A DNA stretch of 64,000 bases from Undibacterium parvum (GCF_003955735.1 NZ_CP034464.1:1736001-1800000), one strand, 5' to 3'. Counted from the stretch's first letter, positions 7,470-16,799 are shown. Translations and numbers: made by a program. Notes: a model not told the origin generated them from the letters alone.

Positions 7470-9830
7470 TCAGGCCGCATTGGCCATCTTGCTAACTGCA
7501 GTAATCGCCGTCAAGATCGCCTCGGAAGTAGCGGGCGAATTTAAAGGCGGATTAAATTTATATGCGCCGACACTGGCGACCGCATCGCGGATCGCAAAAA
7601 ATACTGAGAATGGTAACAGTAGCGGCGGTTCACCGACCGCCTTGGATCTATGTATGCTGTCTTGCACATTGCTATTTTTAAACAAGGCTACCCGGAAGTC
7701 TTCCGGGCAATCCGAGATCGCCGGTATCTTGTAGGTGGAAGGTGCATGCGTCATCAACTTACCACTTTGATTCCAACACAACTCTTCGGTGGTCAACCAG
7801 CCCATGCCTTGAATAAAAGCACCCTCTACCTGGCCGATATCAATGGCAGGATTCAAGGATTTTCCGGCATCGTACAGCGCATCGGCACGCAACAATTTCC
7901 ATTCGCCAGTCAGGCTATCGACGATCACCTCGGACACCGAAGCGCCATAAGCAAAATACGAGAAAGGATTGCCGCTCATGGTTTTCGGATCCCAATGCAA
8001 GCCGGGCGTAGCATAGAAGCCATCCGACCACAGTTGTATCCTTGCCAGATAAGCTTTACCGACGATTTCTTCAAATGGGATAGCTTGGGCATTGACATGA
8101 ATCAGACCATGCTCAAAACGCACGGCTGTCAGCTCACCGCCATAAGTCGTGACGGCAAACTCGGCTAAACGCTGGCGTATCGTGTGCGCCGCAGCTTGCG
8201 CCGCTTTGCCGTTCAAATCAGCGCCGGTAGACGCTGCGGTGGCCGAGGTATTGGCCACCTTACTGGTATCGGTAGCGGTGGCACGCACCATTTTCAAAGG
8301 GATGCCAAGTTCATGCGCGACCACCTGGCAAACCTTGATATTGATACCTTGGCCCATTTCAGTGCCGCCATGATTCACCAGTACCGAGCCGTCGGTGTAC
8401 ACGTGCACCAGAGCGCCAGCCTGATTGAGATGTGTGACATTAAACGCAATGCCGAACTTCAGCGGTGTCAACGCCAGACCTTTTTTCAGGACAGCACTGC
8501 TCGCGTTAAACGCGATAACTGCAGCGCGCCGCGCACGATATTCACTGCTGGCTTCTAACTCTGCCACCAGTTCATGAATCACGTTATCCACCACCTTCTG
8601 GCCGTATTGGGTGACATTGCGACCTTCGGCATCGTTGCGACCGTAGAAATTAATCTTGCGGATATCCAGTGCATCTTGTCCCAGATTGCGGGCGATCTCA
8701 TCGACAATGTATTCGATCGCGATCGCGCCCTGCGGGCCACCGAAGCCGCGGAAAGCAGTGTTCGACTGGGTGTTGGTCTTGCCGCACATGGCGATGATGT
8801 CGACATCGGCCAGGTAGTAGGTATTATCGAAATGACAGACCGCGCGGGTCGCCACCGGTGCCGACAGATCGGCCGAATAGCCAGCGCGCGATACCATCTC
8901 GACCTTGGCGGCAATGATGCGGCCGCTGTCGTCATAGCCGACTTCATATTCGTAATGGAAGCAATGACGCTTACCGGTGACCAGCATGTCATCGTCACGG
9001 TCAGCACGCAATTTGACCGGGCGCTTCAAGTGCGAAGCAGATATCGCGGCCAAGGCCGCCCACAAGGCAGACTGCGATTCCTTGCCGCCAAAGCCACCAC
9101 CCATGCGGCGGCATTCAACTACAATTTTGTGTGAATGAACATTGAGTGCATGCGCCACTACGTGCTGCATTTCAGTAGGATGCTGGGTCGAACAATACAC
9201 CAGCATGCCATTATCTTCTTTCGGAATCGCATAAGAAATCTGGCCTTCCAGATAAAACTGTTCTTGCCCACCTACGTACAGTTCACCCTTGACACGATGT
9301 GGCGATCTTTCGAAAGCACTTTGCGCGTTTCCGCGTTGCAAACGCATCGGTGGCACCACGAAAGACTGCGCTTGCTTGGCCTCTTGCGGGGTCAAAATCG
9401 CAGGTAATTCCTGATAACTGATATCGGCTTTGCGGGCGGCACGGCGCGCATTATCGTGACTATCAGCGACGACTACAAAGAGTGGCTGGCCGACATATTC
9501 AACCAGGCCTTCCGATAGGATAGGATCATCATGGATGATGGGACCACAATCATTGCTACCGGGAATATCTTTGGCAGTGTAGACGGCCACCACACCAGGC
9601 GAACTCTTCACTGCATCCAGATTCATAGACAGGATATGCGCGTGCGCTTTGGCTGACAGTCCGAGTGCGGCATGCAGGGTGCCTTGTACTTCAGGAATAT
9701 CGTCGGTGTAAGTGGCTTCACCAAGTACGTGCAAGACCGCCGATTCGTGGGTGCGCGCTAATCCGACTTCAGCCCAGGCGGAAGTGGCATCGGGTAACTT
9801 AGTCAGGAAAGCTTCAGTTTGCTTATTCAT
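7470..9830 (-). CDS. xdhB: Xanthine dehydrogenase molybdopterin-binding subunit
   Basis: The 786-residue large subunit carries the molybdenum cofactor and oxidises hypoxanthine and xanthine to urate. Family signatures are GGGFGGKESQ, FRGFGGPQG, the GGTEMGQG loop, VEGAFIQGMGWLTTEEL, and the C-terminal AVGEPPLLL segment whose Glu is the catalytic base. Length is normal for the split bacterial enzyme. It lies 34 bp after xdhA and 12 bp before xdhC in one operon. Confidence 0.97.
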   Translation of the reverse strand: MNKQTEAFLTKLPDATSAWAEVGLARTHESAVLHVLGEATYTDDIPEVQGTLHAALGLSAKAHAHILSMNLDAVKSSPGVVAVYTAKDIPGSNDCGPIIHDDPILSEGLVEYVGQPLFVVVADSHDNARRAARKADISYQELPAILTPQEAKQAQSFVVPPMRLQRGNAQSAFERSPHRVKGELYVGGQEQFYLEGQISYAIPKEDNGMLVYCSTQHPTEMQHVVAHALNVHSHKIVVECRRMGGGFGGKESQSALWAALAAISASHLKRPVKLRADRDDDMLVTGKRHCFHYEYEVGYDDSGRIIAAKVEMVSRAGYSADLSAPVATRAVCHFDNTYYLADVDIIAMCGKTNTQSNTAFRGFGGPQGAIAIEYIVDEIARNLGQDALDIRKINFYGRNDAEGRNVTQYGQKVVDNVIHELVAELEASSEYRARRAAVIAFNASSAVLKKGLALTPLKFGIAFNVTHLNQAGALVHVYTDGSVLVNHGGTEMGQGINIKVCQVVAHELGIPLKMVRATATDTSKVANTSATAASTGADLNGKAAQAAAHTIRQRLAEFAVTTYGGELTAVRFEHGLIHVNAQAIPFEEIVGKAYLARIQLWSDGFYATPGLHWDPKTMSGNPFSYFAYGASVSEVIVDSLTGEWKLLRADALYDAGKSLNPAIDIGQVEGAFIQGMGWLTTEELCWNQSGKLMTHAPSTYKIPAISDCPEDFRVALFKNSNVQDSIHRSKAVGEPPLLLPFSVFFAIRDAVASVGAYKFNPPLNSPATSEAILTAITAVSKMANAA

Positions 9831-9864
9831 TCAATTCTCTATCTTTATTTCTAAGCGAGCAGCC

Positions 9865-11343
9865 TTAGGCGTTAGCAAAAGCACTGAGGGATTTCAGCGC
9901 CAGCGGCGCATCGATGCGGGTCTCTAGCCAGAAGCGGCGCATTAAATTTTGCGCTGTTTGCATACGGTATTGAGCCGAGGCGCGCATATCACTTAAGGGC
10001 GTGTAATCCTGAGCCAGCAGTGTCATCGCTTTTTGCAAATTCGCTTCATTCCACGGCTGTCCATTTAAGGCCGCTTCCGCTTGCGGCGCGCGCTTGGAAG
10101 TGGCCGCCATGCCGCCATATGCGATATGCGCATCGCGCACGATATCGCCGTCTAGCGTAATGGCGAACGCGGCGCAGACTGCCGAAATGTCTTGGTCGTA
10201 GCGTTTCGCCAGTTTGTAAGTACGAAACTGCAAATGCTCGCGTGGCATAGGAATCCGCAGCGCCTCGACAAATTCGTCGGGCTGCATATCCTTTTTCATG
10301 TAATCAAGATAGAAATTTTCTAGCAAAAGTACGCGCTGGCCATGGATACCGCGCAAGACGATTTCTGCGCCTAGCGCAATCAACCAGGGCGCGGAATCGC
10401 CGATCGGCGAACCATTGGCGACACTGCCGCCCAAGGTGCCGGTATTGCGTATCGGTTGGGAGGCGAAGCGCTGCCACATCTCGGTCAATTGCTCCGGGTA
10501 GTGACGGCACACCGCTTGGTAAGCATCGTTCAGATTCACGCCAGCAGCGATTTCTAACATGCCATGCGCTTGCGTGATGGTTTTCAGTTCCGCCACTTCA
10601 CGTATGTAGATAATATCGCCCAGATCGCGCATCTGCTTAGTGACCCACAGGCCGACATCGGTAGAGCCGGACAAGATGCAAGCCTTAGGCTTAGCGGCAC
10701 GGATAGCCACTAATTGCGCGATTGTGCGCGGAGCGTAGAAAGTTTGACCAGCTTGCTGATAGCGGAACATTTCGCTACGTTGCAAGCTTTGCAAAGAGGC
10801 CGTCAATGCCGCTTGATCAAAGCTAACCGCAGCTAGTTCGCCCATGCGTTTTGCCGCATCGATAATCGGGCGGTAACCGGTGCAACGGCACAGATTGCCA
10901 GATAAAGTTTCGTCTATTTCTTTGCGACACGGTGCACTTTTCTGAGTCTGTTCTCCGTCTTTTTTTAAATACAGGCTCCACAAGGACATCGCAAAACCCG
11001 GCGTACAAAAGCCGCATTGCGAGCCATGGCATTCCACTAGTGCTTGCTGCACCGGATGCATGTCACCATTGGGCTGCTTGAGATCTTCTACCGTGAACAA
11101 GGCCTTACCATCTAGCGTAGGCATGAACTGTATGCAGGAATTCACCGATTTCATCTCTAGCTTGCCATCCTTTAGTTCGCCGATGACCACAGTACAAGCG
11201 CCGCAATCACCCTCAGCACAGCCTTCTTTGGTGCCGCTGCAATGTCTGTCTTCGCGCAAATGCTGCAAAATAGTCTGGGTAGGCGCAATGTCATCGACTT
11301 GCTGGATTTGGCCTTGAAAGTAAAAACGTATCGGTTCAGACAT
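9865..11343 (-). CDS. xdhA: Xanthine dehydrogenase iron-sulfur/FAD subunit
   Basis: The 492-residue small subunit has two N-terminal [2Fe-2S] domains and an FAD-binding domain. The first cluster uses the C42/C47/C50 segment (GTKEGCAEGDCGAC) and the second uses CGFC (110-113) and CRC (152-154) in LSGNLCRCTGYRP. The FAD part contains the ILSGSTDVGLWVTK and TLGGSVANGSPIGDS motifs. It passes electrons from the molybdenum centre in XdhB to NAD. It is the first gene of the operon, with GGAG 7 nt before the ATG. A shared operator-like site lies 70 bp upstream. Confidence 0.97.
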   Translation of the reverse strand: MSEPIRFYFQGQIQQVDDIAPTQTILQHLREDRHCSGTKEGCAEGDCGACTVVIGELKDGKLEMKSVNSCIQFMPTLDGKALFTVEDLKQPNGDMHPVQQALVECHGSQCGFCTPGFAMSLWSLYLKKDGEQTQKSAPCRKEIDETLSGNLCRCTGYRPIIDAAKRMGELAAVSFDQAALTASLQSLQRSEMFRYQQAGQTFYAPRTIAQLVAIRAAKPKACILSGSTDVGLWVTKQMRDLGDIIYIREVAELKTITQAHGMLEIAAGVNLNDAYQAVCRHYPEQLTEMWQRFASQPIRNTGTLGGSVANGSPIGDSAPWLIALGAEIVLRGIHGQRVLLLENFYLDYMKKDMQPDEFVEALRIPMPREHLQFRTYKLAKRYDQDISAVCAAFAITLDGDIVRDAHIAYGGMAATSKRAPQAEAALNGQPWNEANLQKAMTLLAQDYTPLSDMRASAQYRMQTAQNLMRRFWLETRIDAPLALKSLSAFANA

Positions 11344-11412
11344 GGGTGCTCCGTATTGAAATTCTTATATGCAAAGAGTAGCATTCGCGGCACTTAGTAC
11401 TATATCTGCCCG

Positions 11413-11426
11413 ATGATGTTAACTAT
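11413..11426 (-). promoter_or_regulatory. Operator-like 14-mer, xdhA side
   Basis: On the minus strand this reads ATAGTTAACATCAT, identical to the site at 11669-11682 in the opposite orientation. Its core GTTAAC is palindromic. It lies 70 bp upstream of the xdhA start codon, in the expected promoter region. A 14-bp exact match on both sides of one divergent region suggests a shared regulator for xanthine dehydrogenase and purine uptake. Confidence 0.6.
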
Positions 11427-11496
11427 CTATTTAAAAAAATAAAAGCAAGCTCAGCTGCAAGGCGGATGACACCTATCAGTATAGGGAGTTTTAAAA

Positions 11497-11529
11497 AAAA
11501 TCGCCCACTTGTGATAGCTGGGCGATTTT
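11497..11529 (-). terminator. Strong intrinsic terminator inside a divergent intergenic region
   Basis: An 11-bp stem (AAAATCGCCCA / TGGGCGATTTT) with an 11-nt loop is followed on the minus strand by eight T residues, and by only four on the plus strand. It lies 154 bp upstream of xdhA, where no annotated transcript ends. It could be the expression platform of an attenuated xdhA leader, or end an unannotated small RNA. Confidence 0.65.
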
Positions 11530-11668
11530 GTATAAATAACATGGAATTTGTTATTTCTAGAGCGATAAACAACACGTATGTAGAAGCTATCTTTTTTACC
11601 GCAGCATGCAGCTAGCCCTAACACGTCAACCCGACCTCATGAAGTCGCTTAAGTTTAGCTGTCGTCAA

Positions 11669-11682
11669 ATAGTTAACATCAT
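11669..11682 (+). promoter_or_regulatory. Operator-like 14-mer, ABC transporter side
   Basis: ATAGTTAACATCAT is the exact inverted counterpart of the site at 11413-11426. It lies 60 bp upstream of a TTGACA box (11742-11747) that can serve as the -35 of the importer promoter. A TATAAA follows it at 11762 with short spacing. The regulator is unknown; the LysR protein encoded at 844-1782 is one candidate. Confidence 0.55.
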
Positions 11683-11783
11683 TTATTGCATATAATGCGG
11701 GGTGGCGCAAATGCTAGTCTTTGCGCATAAGAATTTATTGATTGACATCATTTTTGCTGAATATAAATAGAAAAATGCAAATT

Positions 11784-11897
11784 GGCGAGGGTTTAGTGTA
11801 GTCCCTAGCACTCGCCATCCTAAGCATTGATATTTCTCAGCATGATGAATTAGTCGCTTTCGCACGAAACCGCCAACAGCTAGGCCCACTGTTGGCG
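11784..11897 (+). promoter_or_regulatory. Structured leader of the purine ABC importer; riboswitch candidate
   Basis: Two hairpins can form in the 5' leader. One has GGCGAG (11784-11789) pairing with CTCGCC (11811-11816) around a GTGTAGTCCCTAG-containing loop. The second has a perfect 9-bp stem CGCCAACAG (11871-11879) and CTGTTGGCG (11889-11897). A third, GCGCAAA/TTTGCGC (11705-11726), lies before the likely promoter. Xanthine/urate-sensing (NMT1-type) riboswitches are known before purine-oxidation genes in proteobacteria, so this is a candidate. I cannot confirm the consensus by eye. Confidence 0.4.
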
Positions 11898-11949
11898 TGA
11901 TCGTGTGAAGTCCCTTGCAGCCGCATAAAAAAGTGAGACCGCCCATTTC

Positions 11950-13485
11950 ATGAGCATACCCAGACTACAATTGCAGGGCATCACCAAGGCCTATCCCGGC
12001 GTCATAGCCAATAGCGAGGTCGCGTTAACCGTCATGCCCGGCGAAATCCACGCCGTCTTGGGCGAAAATGGCGCTGGCAAATCGACCCTGATGAAAATCA
12101 TTTATGGCGCGGTCAAACCGGATGCCGGTCAGGTTCTGCTGAACGGCCAGTTGATCGAGATCCGCAACCCCAAGGATGCGCGCGCCAACGGCATCAGCAT
12201 GGTGTTCCAACACTTCAACCTGTTTGACACCATGAGCGTGGCCGAGAACGTGTGGCTAGGGCTAACCCGCAGTACGCTGGCGCAAGTCACGGCCAGCATT
12301 ATCGCTAAGGCCAATGAGTACGGGCTAGACATAGACCCGGCTCGTCCGGTGCATACCCTGAGCGTGGGTGAGATGCAAAGGGTAGAAATCATCCGTGCCC
12401 TGCTGACGCGCCCAGAGCTCTTGATACTGGACGAACCGACCTCGGTGCTGACACCACAGGCGGTACAGAAACTATTTGTGGTGCTCAAAAAACTTGCCAG
12501 CGAGGGCTGCAGCATTTTGTACATCAGCCACAAGCTGCACGAAATTCGCGAACTATGCACTGCCTGTACCGTGCTGCGCGGCGGCAAGGTCACCGGGGTA
12601 TGCAACCCGCAGCAAGAATCCAATGCCTCACTGTCGCGTCTGATGATAGGTGCAGAACCAGCATCGCTGGAGCACACGACTAAACTGGCCGGCGCTGAAG
12701 TGTTGACGGTGAAGGGACTGAACCTGCAATGCGAAGACCAGTTTGGGGTAGACCTGGAGAATATTCAACTACAAGTGCGTTGCGGCGAGGTCGTCGGGAT
12801 TGCCGGAGTTTCTGGCAATGGTCAGAAAGAATTGTTGTGTGCCTTGTCCGGCGAAGACTGTCGCTCGCCGCGAGGCAGTATTAAGTTGGGGCCGCTCGAT
12901 GTCTCGCACCTGCACCCGGGGCAGCGGCGCAAGATGGGTCTGCACTTTGTACCCGAAGAGCGACTCGGGCGTGGTGCTGTGCCCACTCTGAGTTTGGCGC
13001 ACAATTTACTACTTACCCGCAATGATGCGATTTGTATGCCGCGCTTTGCCGGAGGGTGGCTAAGGGTGCGTCAGCTGGAAGCGCACGCAACGCGCCTGAT
13101 TAAAGAATACAAAGTCAAGGCGAATGGTCCCTTGGCGGTGGCGCGCTCGCTGTCTGGCGGGAATTTGCAAAAATTTATCGTCGGACGCGAGATCGATGCC
13201 AAACCGAGGCTGCTGATCTTGTCGCAACCAACCTGGGGCGTGGACGTCGGAGCTGCAGCGCAGATACGCGGTGAAATATTAGCGCTGCGTGAGGCTGGCT
13301 GCGCGGTGCTGGTGGTCAGCGAAGAATTAGATGAATTATTTGAGGTGTGTGACCGCATGCATGTGATTGCACGCGGCAAGTTGTCGCCCTCTTTAGCGAT
13401 GGCGGAGGCAACAGTGGCAAAAATTGGTGCATGGATGAGCGGTCTATGGAATGAAGTAACGGAGGTGCAAGATGGCGCGGCTTAA
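11950..13485 (+). CDS. Nucleoside/nucleobase ABC importer, double ATPase subunit
   Basis: The 511-residue protein contains two ABC cassettes, as in the sugar/BMP-type importers. The first has Walker A GENGAGKST (38-46), signature LSVGEMQ and Walker B LLILDEPTS. The second has an atypical Walker A (GVSGNGQKE), signature LSGGNLQK and a Walker B-like LLILSQPTWGVD where Gln replaces the catalytic Glu, so only the first site is likely fully active. It powers uptake through the two permeases that follow. The next gene overlaps its end by 14 bp. Purine specificity is inferred from the xdh and Tsx-like neighbours. Confidence 0.93.
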   Translation: MSIPRLQLQGITKAYPGVIANSEVALTVMPGEIHAVLGENGAGKSTLMKIIYGAVKPDAGQVLLNGQLIEIRNPKDARANGISMVFQHFNLFDTMSVAENVWLGLTRSTLAQVTASIIAKANEYGLDIDPARPVHTLSVGEMQRVEIIRALLTRPELLILDEPTSVLTPQAVQKLFVVLKKLASEGCSILYISHKLHEIRELCTACTVLRGGKVTGVCNPQQESNASLSRLMIGAEPASLEHTTKLAGAEVLTVKGLNLQCEDQFGVDLENIQLQVRCGEVVGIAGVSGNGQKELLCALSGEDCRSPRGSIKLGPLDVSHLHPGQRRKMGLHFVPEERLGRGAVPTLSLAHNLLLTRNDAICMPRFAGGWLRVRQLEAHATRLIKEYKVKANGPLAVARSLSGGNLQKFIVGREIDAKPRLLILSQPTWGVDVGAAAQIRGEILALREAGCAVLVVSEELDELFEVCDRMHVIARGKLSPSLAMAEATVAKIGAWMSGLWNEVTEVQDGAA

Positions 13486-14569
13486 ACTCGAAGTACGCCC
13501 CCAGCCCTCGCAGTTCTGGAGTTACGGCTCGCCCTTACTGGCGCTGTTGTGCACGGTCATCATAGGCGTGATTTTGTTTGCGCTGTTGGGCAAAGATCCT
13601 GTACGCGGCCTGCAAGTATTCTTTTGGGAGCCGATACGCAATGCCTATGCATGGGGTGAATTGGTAGTCAAGGCCACACCCCTACTTCTCATTGCGCTAG
13701 GACTGGCGGTCTGCTTTCGCTCCAACGTATGGAATATCGGCGCTGAGGGGCAATACATACTGGGCGCAATTGCCGCCAGCGGGGTGGCGCTGCTGGCGGA
13801 CAAAACCACTGGTGCTTGGATAATACCGAGCTTGCTGCTAGCCGGTATTTTGGGCGGCATGGCCTGGGCCAGCTTAACCGCGCTGCTACGCGACCGCTTT
13901 AACGCCAATGAAATTCTGGTCAGTCTGATGCTGGTCTACGTGGCGGTGCAGGTCTTGAGTTACCTGGTGTTTGGCCCTTGGAAAGATCCGAACGGCTATA
14001 ATTTTCCGCAAACCAAAAGCTTCGAGTTAGCGACCCGGATTCCGCGCCTGTTTGAAGGCTCTCGGGTCAGCATTAGTGTGCTATTTGCCTTACTTGGAGC
14101 GGCCGGGATCTGGGTGTTTCTGTTTCGTACCCGCGCCGGTTTTGCACTGCAAGTGGGCGGCTTGGCACCCGCTGCGGCGCGTTACGCCGGCTTCTCATCG
14201 CGCCGCGCGCTGTGGACCGCATTGATGATCTCGGGCGGCATGGCCGGTCTGGCCGGTGCGCTAGAGGTGGCAGGACCGATCGGCCAACTCACCCCTTATG
14301 TGCCGGCTGGCTATGGCTTTGCCGCCATTATCGTGGCCTATGTGGGACGCCTACATCCAGTCGGCATGGTGTTCTCGGCACTGTTGATGAGCATGTTCTA
14401 TATTGGTGGAGAGCTGGCGCAGTCGCGTCTTGGGCTTCCCAAATCGCTGACGGGGGTGTTTCAGGGGCTGCTGCTATTTAGTTTGCTGGCCTGTGACACG
14501 CTGGTCAATTACCGTTTGCGGTGGATATCCACCACCAGCAAGTCCTTAGCGCTAGGAGCAAGATCATAA
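13472..14569 (+). CDS. ABC importer permease 1 (BMP/nucleoside type)
   Basis: The 365-residue inner-membrane protein has about ten hydrophobic segments. Typical motifs of this BPD_transp_2 permease family are PLLLIALGLAVCFRSNVWNIGAEGQ, the NANEILVSLML segment and RYAGFSSRRALWTALMISGGMAGLAGA. It pairs with permease 2 to form the translocation path. The start overlaps the ATPase gene by 14 bp and its TAA shares a base with the ATG of permease 2, so the operon is translationally coupled. Confidence 0.93.
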   Translation: MARLKLEVRPQPSQFWSYGSPLLALLCTVIIGVILFALLGKDPVRGLQVFFWEPIRNAYAWGELVVKATPLLLIALGLAVCFRSNVWNIGAEGQYILGAIAASGVALLADKTTGAWIIPSLLLAGILGGMAWASLTALLRDRFNANEILVSLMLVYVAVQVLSYLVFGPWKDPNGYNFPQTKSFELATRIPRLFEGSRVSISVLFALLGAAGIWVFLFRTRAGFALQVGGLAPAAARYAGFSSRRALWTALMISGGMAGLAGALEVAGPIGQLTPYVPAGYGFAAIIVAYVGRLHPVGMVFSALLMSMFYIGGELAQSRLGLPKSLTGVFQGLLLFSLLACDTLVNYRLRWISTTSKSLALGARS

Positions 14570-15489
14570 TGGAAGCATACGCACTCTTAATTGCAGCGAC
14601 CCTCAATGCCGGCACCGTGCTGGCGATCGCCGCGCTGGGCCTGCTCATCAATGAAAAGGCTGGCATCATCAATCTGGGTGCCGAGGGCATGATGCTGTGC
14701 GCAGCGATCGCCGGATTTGCCACGGTGGTGCATAGCGGCAGCGACACGCTGGGCTTTCTGGCAGGCATAGGAGCGGGTGCACTGATGGCGGCCATCTTCG
14801 GCGTGCTGGTGATCTGGCTCAATACCAATCAATACGCCACCGGCTTAGCACTGAGCCTATTTGGTGCGGGCTTTTCAGCCTTTGCCGGGATTGCCTACGT
14901 GCAGGAAAAAATGCCCGAGCGCCCCAATTTTGCGATTCCCTATCTGTCTGATATTCCGCTGCTGGGCCCGGCGCTGTTTCGCCAGCACCCTTTGGTTTAC
15001 CTGACAGTCTTGTTTGCGCTGGCCCTGATCTGGTTTTTGTATCGCAGCCGCGCTGGCCTGATACTACGCAGTGTGGGTGAGAGCCCAGAATCAGCGCACG
15101 CTTTGGGCTACCCAGTGCGTTGGATACGCTTAGCCGCGGTCACCCTAGGCGGTGCCTTGTGTGGCCTGGCGGGCGCGTATATTTCCATCGTCTACACCCC
15201 ACTGTGGGTAGAGGGCATTGTGTCGGGCAAGGGCTGGATTGCACTGGCACTCACCACCTTTGCCACCTGGCGTCCGGCACGCATATTGCTAGGTGCTTAT
15301 CTGTTTGGTGGCGTGACCATGCTGCAATTCCATTTACAAGGCATAGGGGTAGAAATACCTAGCCAATTTTTGAGCATGCTGCCCTACGTAGCGACCATCG
15401 TGGTGTTAGCGCTAATCTCGCGTAACCCGCGCTGGATTAAGATTAATATGCCTGCTGCGATAGGAAAACCGTTTTACCCAGGTTCATAG
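14569..15489 (+). CDS. ABC importer permease 2 (BMP/nucleoside type)
   Basis: Taking the ATG at 14569 (TAATG overlap with the previous stop, AGGAG upstream) gives 306 residues. The family hallmark NEKAGIINLGAEGMMLCAAIAGF is followed by further membrane segments and the GLILRSVGESPESAHALGYPVRWIR cytoplasmic loop that contacts the ATPase. It is the second half of the heterodimeric permease. A longer frame opens upstream at 14521 but runs inside the preceding gene and lacks a ribosome site. Confidence 0.93.
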   Translation: MEAYALLIAATLNAGTVLAIAALGLLINEKAGIINLGAEGMMLCAAIAGFATVVHSGSDTLGFLAGIGAGALMAAIFGVLVIWLNTNQYATGLALSLFGAGFSAFAGIAYVQEKMPERPNFAIPYLSDIPLLGPALFRQHPLVYLTVLFALALIWFLYRSRAGLILRSVGESPESAHALGYPVRWIRLAAVTLGGALCGLAGAYISIVYTPLWVEGIVSGKGWIALALTTFATWRPARILLGAYLFGGVTMLQFHLQGIGVEIPSQFLSMLPYVATIVVLALISRNPRWIKINMPAAIGKPFYPGS

Positions 15490-15549
15490 TTTCCTCAGCC
15501 TAAATGCTGATTTTTTCCACCACCTCTAAGTTTTTTAGAAAGAACTGAC

Positions 15550-16704
15550 ATGACAGATTTGCAAAAACGCGCATTACTGAAAATTGCAGCCTTGACGGCC
15601 GTGGCGAGCGCTGCCCTGGTAGGCTGTGGCAAGAAGGAAGAACCCGTTACGGCACCAGCTGCTGCCCCGACTGCGGTTGCCGCAGTTGCCAAGCCTGAAG
15701 CTCTGAAAATCGCCTTCGCCTACGTAGGCCCAGTCGGCGACGGTGGCTGGAGCTTTGCGCACGACAATGGACGCAAGGCGCTAGAAAAAGAATTTGGCGA
15801 CAAGATCCAGACCTCGTTCGTTGAAAGCGTGCCTGAGTCTGCGGATGCCGAGCGCGTTATCCGCGACATGGTAGGCCAAGGCAATAAACTGATTTTCGGC
15901 ACCACCTTCGGCTACATGGAACCCATGCTGAAAGTCGCAGCCGATAGCAAGGAGGTTCACTTCCAGCACGCCACCGGTTACAAGACCGCCCCCAACATGA
16001 GCACCTACGATAGCCGCACCTATGAAGGCGCCTACATGGCTGGCGTGATTGCCGGCAAGATGAGCAAGTCTGGCACCCTCGGTGTCGTGGCGTCGGTACC
16101 TATTCCAGAAGTGATCCGTAACATCAATAGCTTCACGCTGGGCGCACAAAGCTCCAATCCAAAAATCAAGACCAAGGTAGTGTGGGTCAACGAGTGGTTC
16201 AATCCACCTAAAGAAACCGAAGCTGCCACCAGCCTGATCAATGGTGGTGCCGACGTCTTGTTCCAGAACACCGATTCACCGGCCGTCTTGAAGACCGCCC
16301 AAGACAAGGGCGCACGCGCCTTCGGCTGGGACTCCGACATGACCGCCTACGGTCCTAAGGCGCATCTGGCATCGGCCATCATCAACTGGGCTCCGTATTA
16401 CATCAAAACCACCAGGGATGCGCTGGAAGGCAAAACCACTTCGACTCAAAGCTGGTGGGGCGTCAAAGAAGGCGCGATTGATATCGTTGCAATCGCCGAC
16501 GATGTGCCTGCCGAAACCAAGGCCAAGATAGATGAAATCAAGGCAGGCTTGAAGGCCGGTAGTTTCTCCATCTGGAAAGGCCCTATCGTGGACAATACTG
16601 GCAAGGAGCAAATTGCCAAAGACGCGGTAGCCGACGACAAGTTCCTGGGTGGTCTGAATTTCTACGTCAAGGGCGTGGAAGGCAAGATACCCGGCTCCAA
16701 ATAA
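15550..16704 (+). CDS. BMP-family substrate-binding lipoprotein
   Basis: The 384-residue periplasmic receptor starts with a lipoprotein signal ending in LVGC (Cys about residue 26) and a low-complexity Ala/Pro linker. The BMP fold follows: KIAFAYVGPVGDGGWSFAHDNGR, the GTTFGYMEPM segment and the FGWDSDMTAYGP ligand-loop region. BMP receptors of this type bind nucleosides or purine bases. It is last in the importer operon, followed by a strong terminator at 16721-16749. Confidence 0.93.
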   Translation: MTDLQKRALLKIAALTAVASAALVGCGKKEEPVTAPAAAPTAVAAVAKPEALKIAFAYVGPVGDGGWSFAHDNGRKALEKEFGDKIQTSFVESVPESADAERVIRDMVGQGNKLIFGTTFGYMEPMLKVAADSKEVHFQHATGYKTAPNMSTYDSRTYEGAYMAGVIAGKMSKSGTLGVVASVPIPEVIRNINSFTLGAQSSNPKIKTKVVWVNEWFNPPKETEAATSLINGGADVLFQNTDSPAVLKTAQDKGARAFGWDSDMTAYGPKAHLASAIINWAPYYIKTTRDALEGKTTSTQSWWGVKEGAIDIVAIADDVPAETKAKIDEIKAGLKAGSFSIWKGPIVDNTGKEQIAKDAVADDKFLGGLNFYVKGVEGKIPGSK

Positions 16705-16720
16705 AGCTTCAGCAAGACGC

Positions 16721-16749
16721 AAAAAAGCCGCTTTTATAGCGGCTTTTTT
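16721..16749 (+). terminator. Intrinsic terminator of the importer operon
   Basis: An 11-bp stem AAAAAAGCCGC/GCGGCTTTTTT with loop TTTTATA begins 16 bp after the BMP gene stop. It has T-runs on both strands, so it can act in both directions. Confidence 0.9.
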
Positions 16750-16799
16750 GTATCTGATGAGCCAGCTTTCAGCGCCAGAAAGTGCCGCATGCGGCCATC

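Noticed and set aside
8574..9134. Long plus-strand frames inside xdhB
   Set aside because: They are antisense shadows of a well-conserved gene, as are similar frames inside acnB and aceA.
11683..11946. An 87-codon minus-strand frame in the importer leader
   Set aside because: It lies wholly over the structured leader and promoter of the importer, has no ribosome site and no recognisable protein features.
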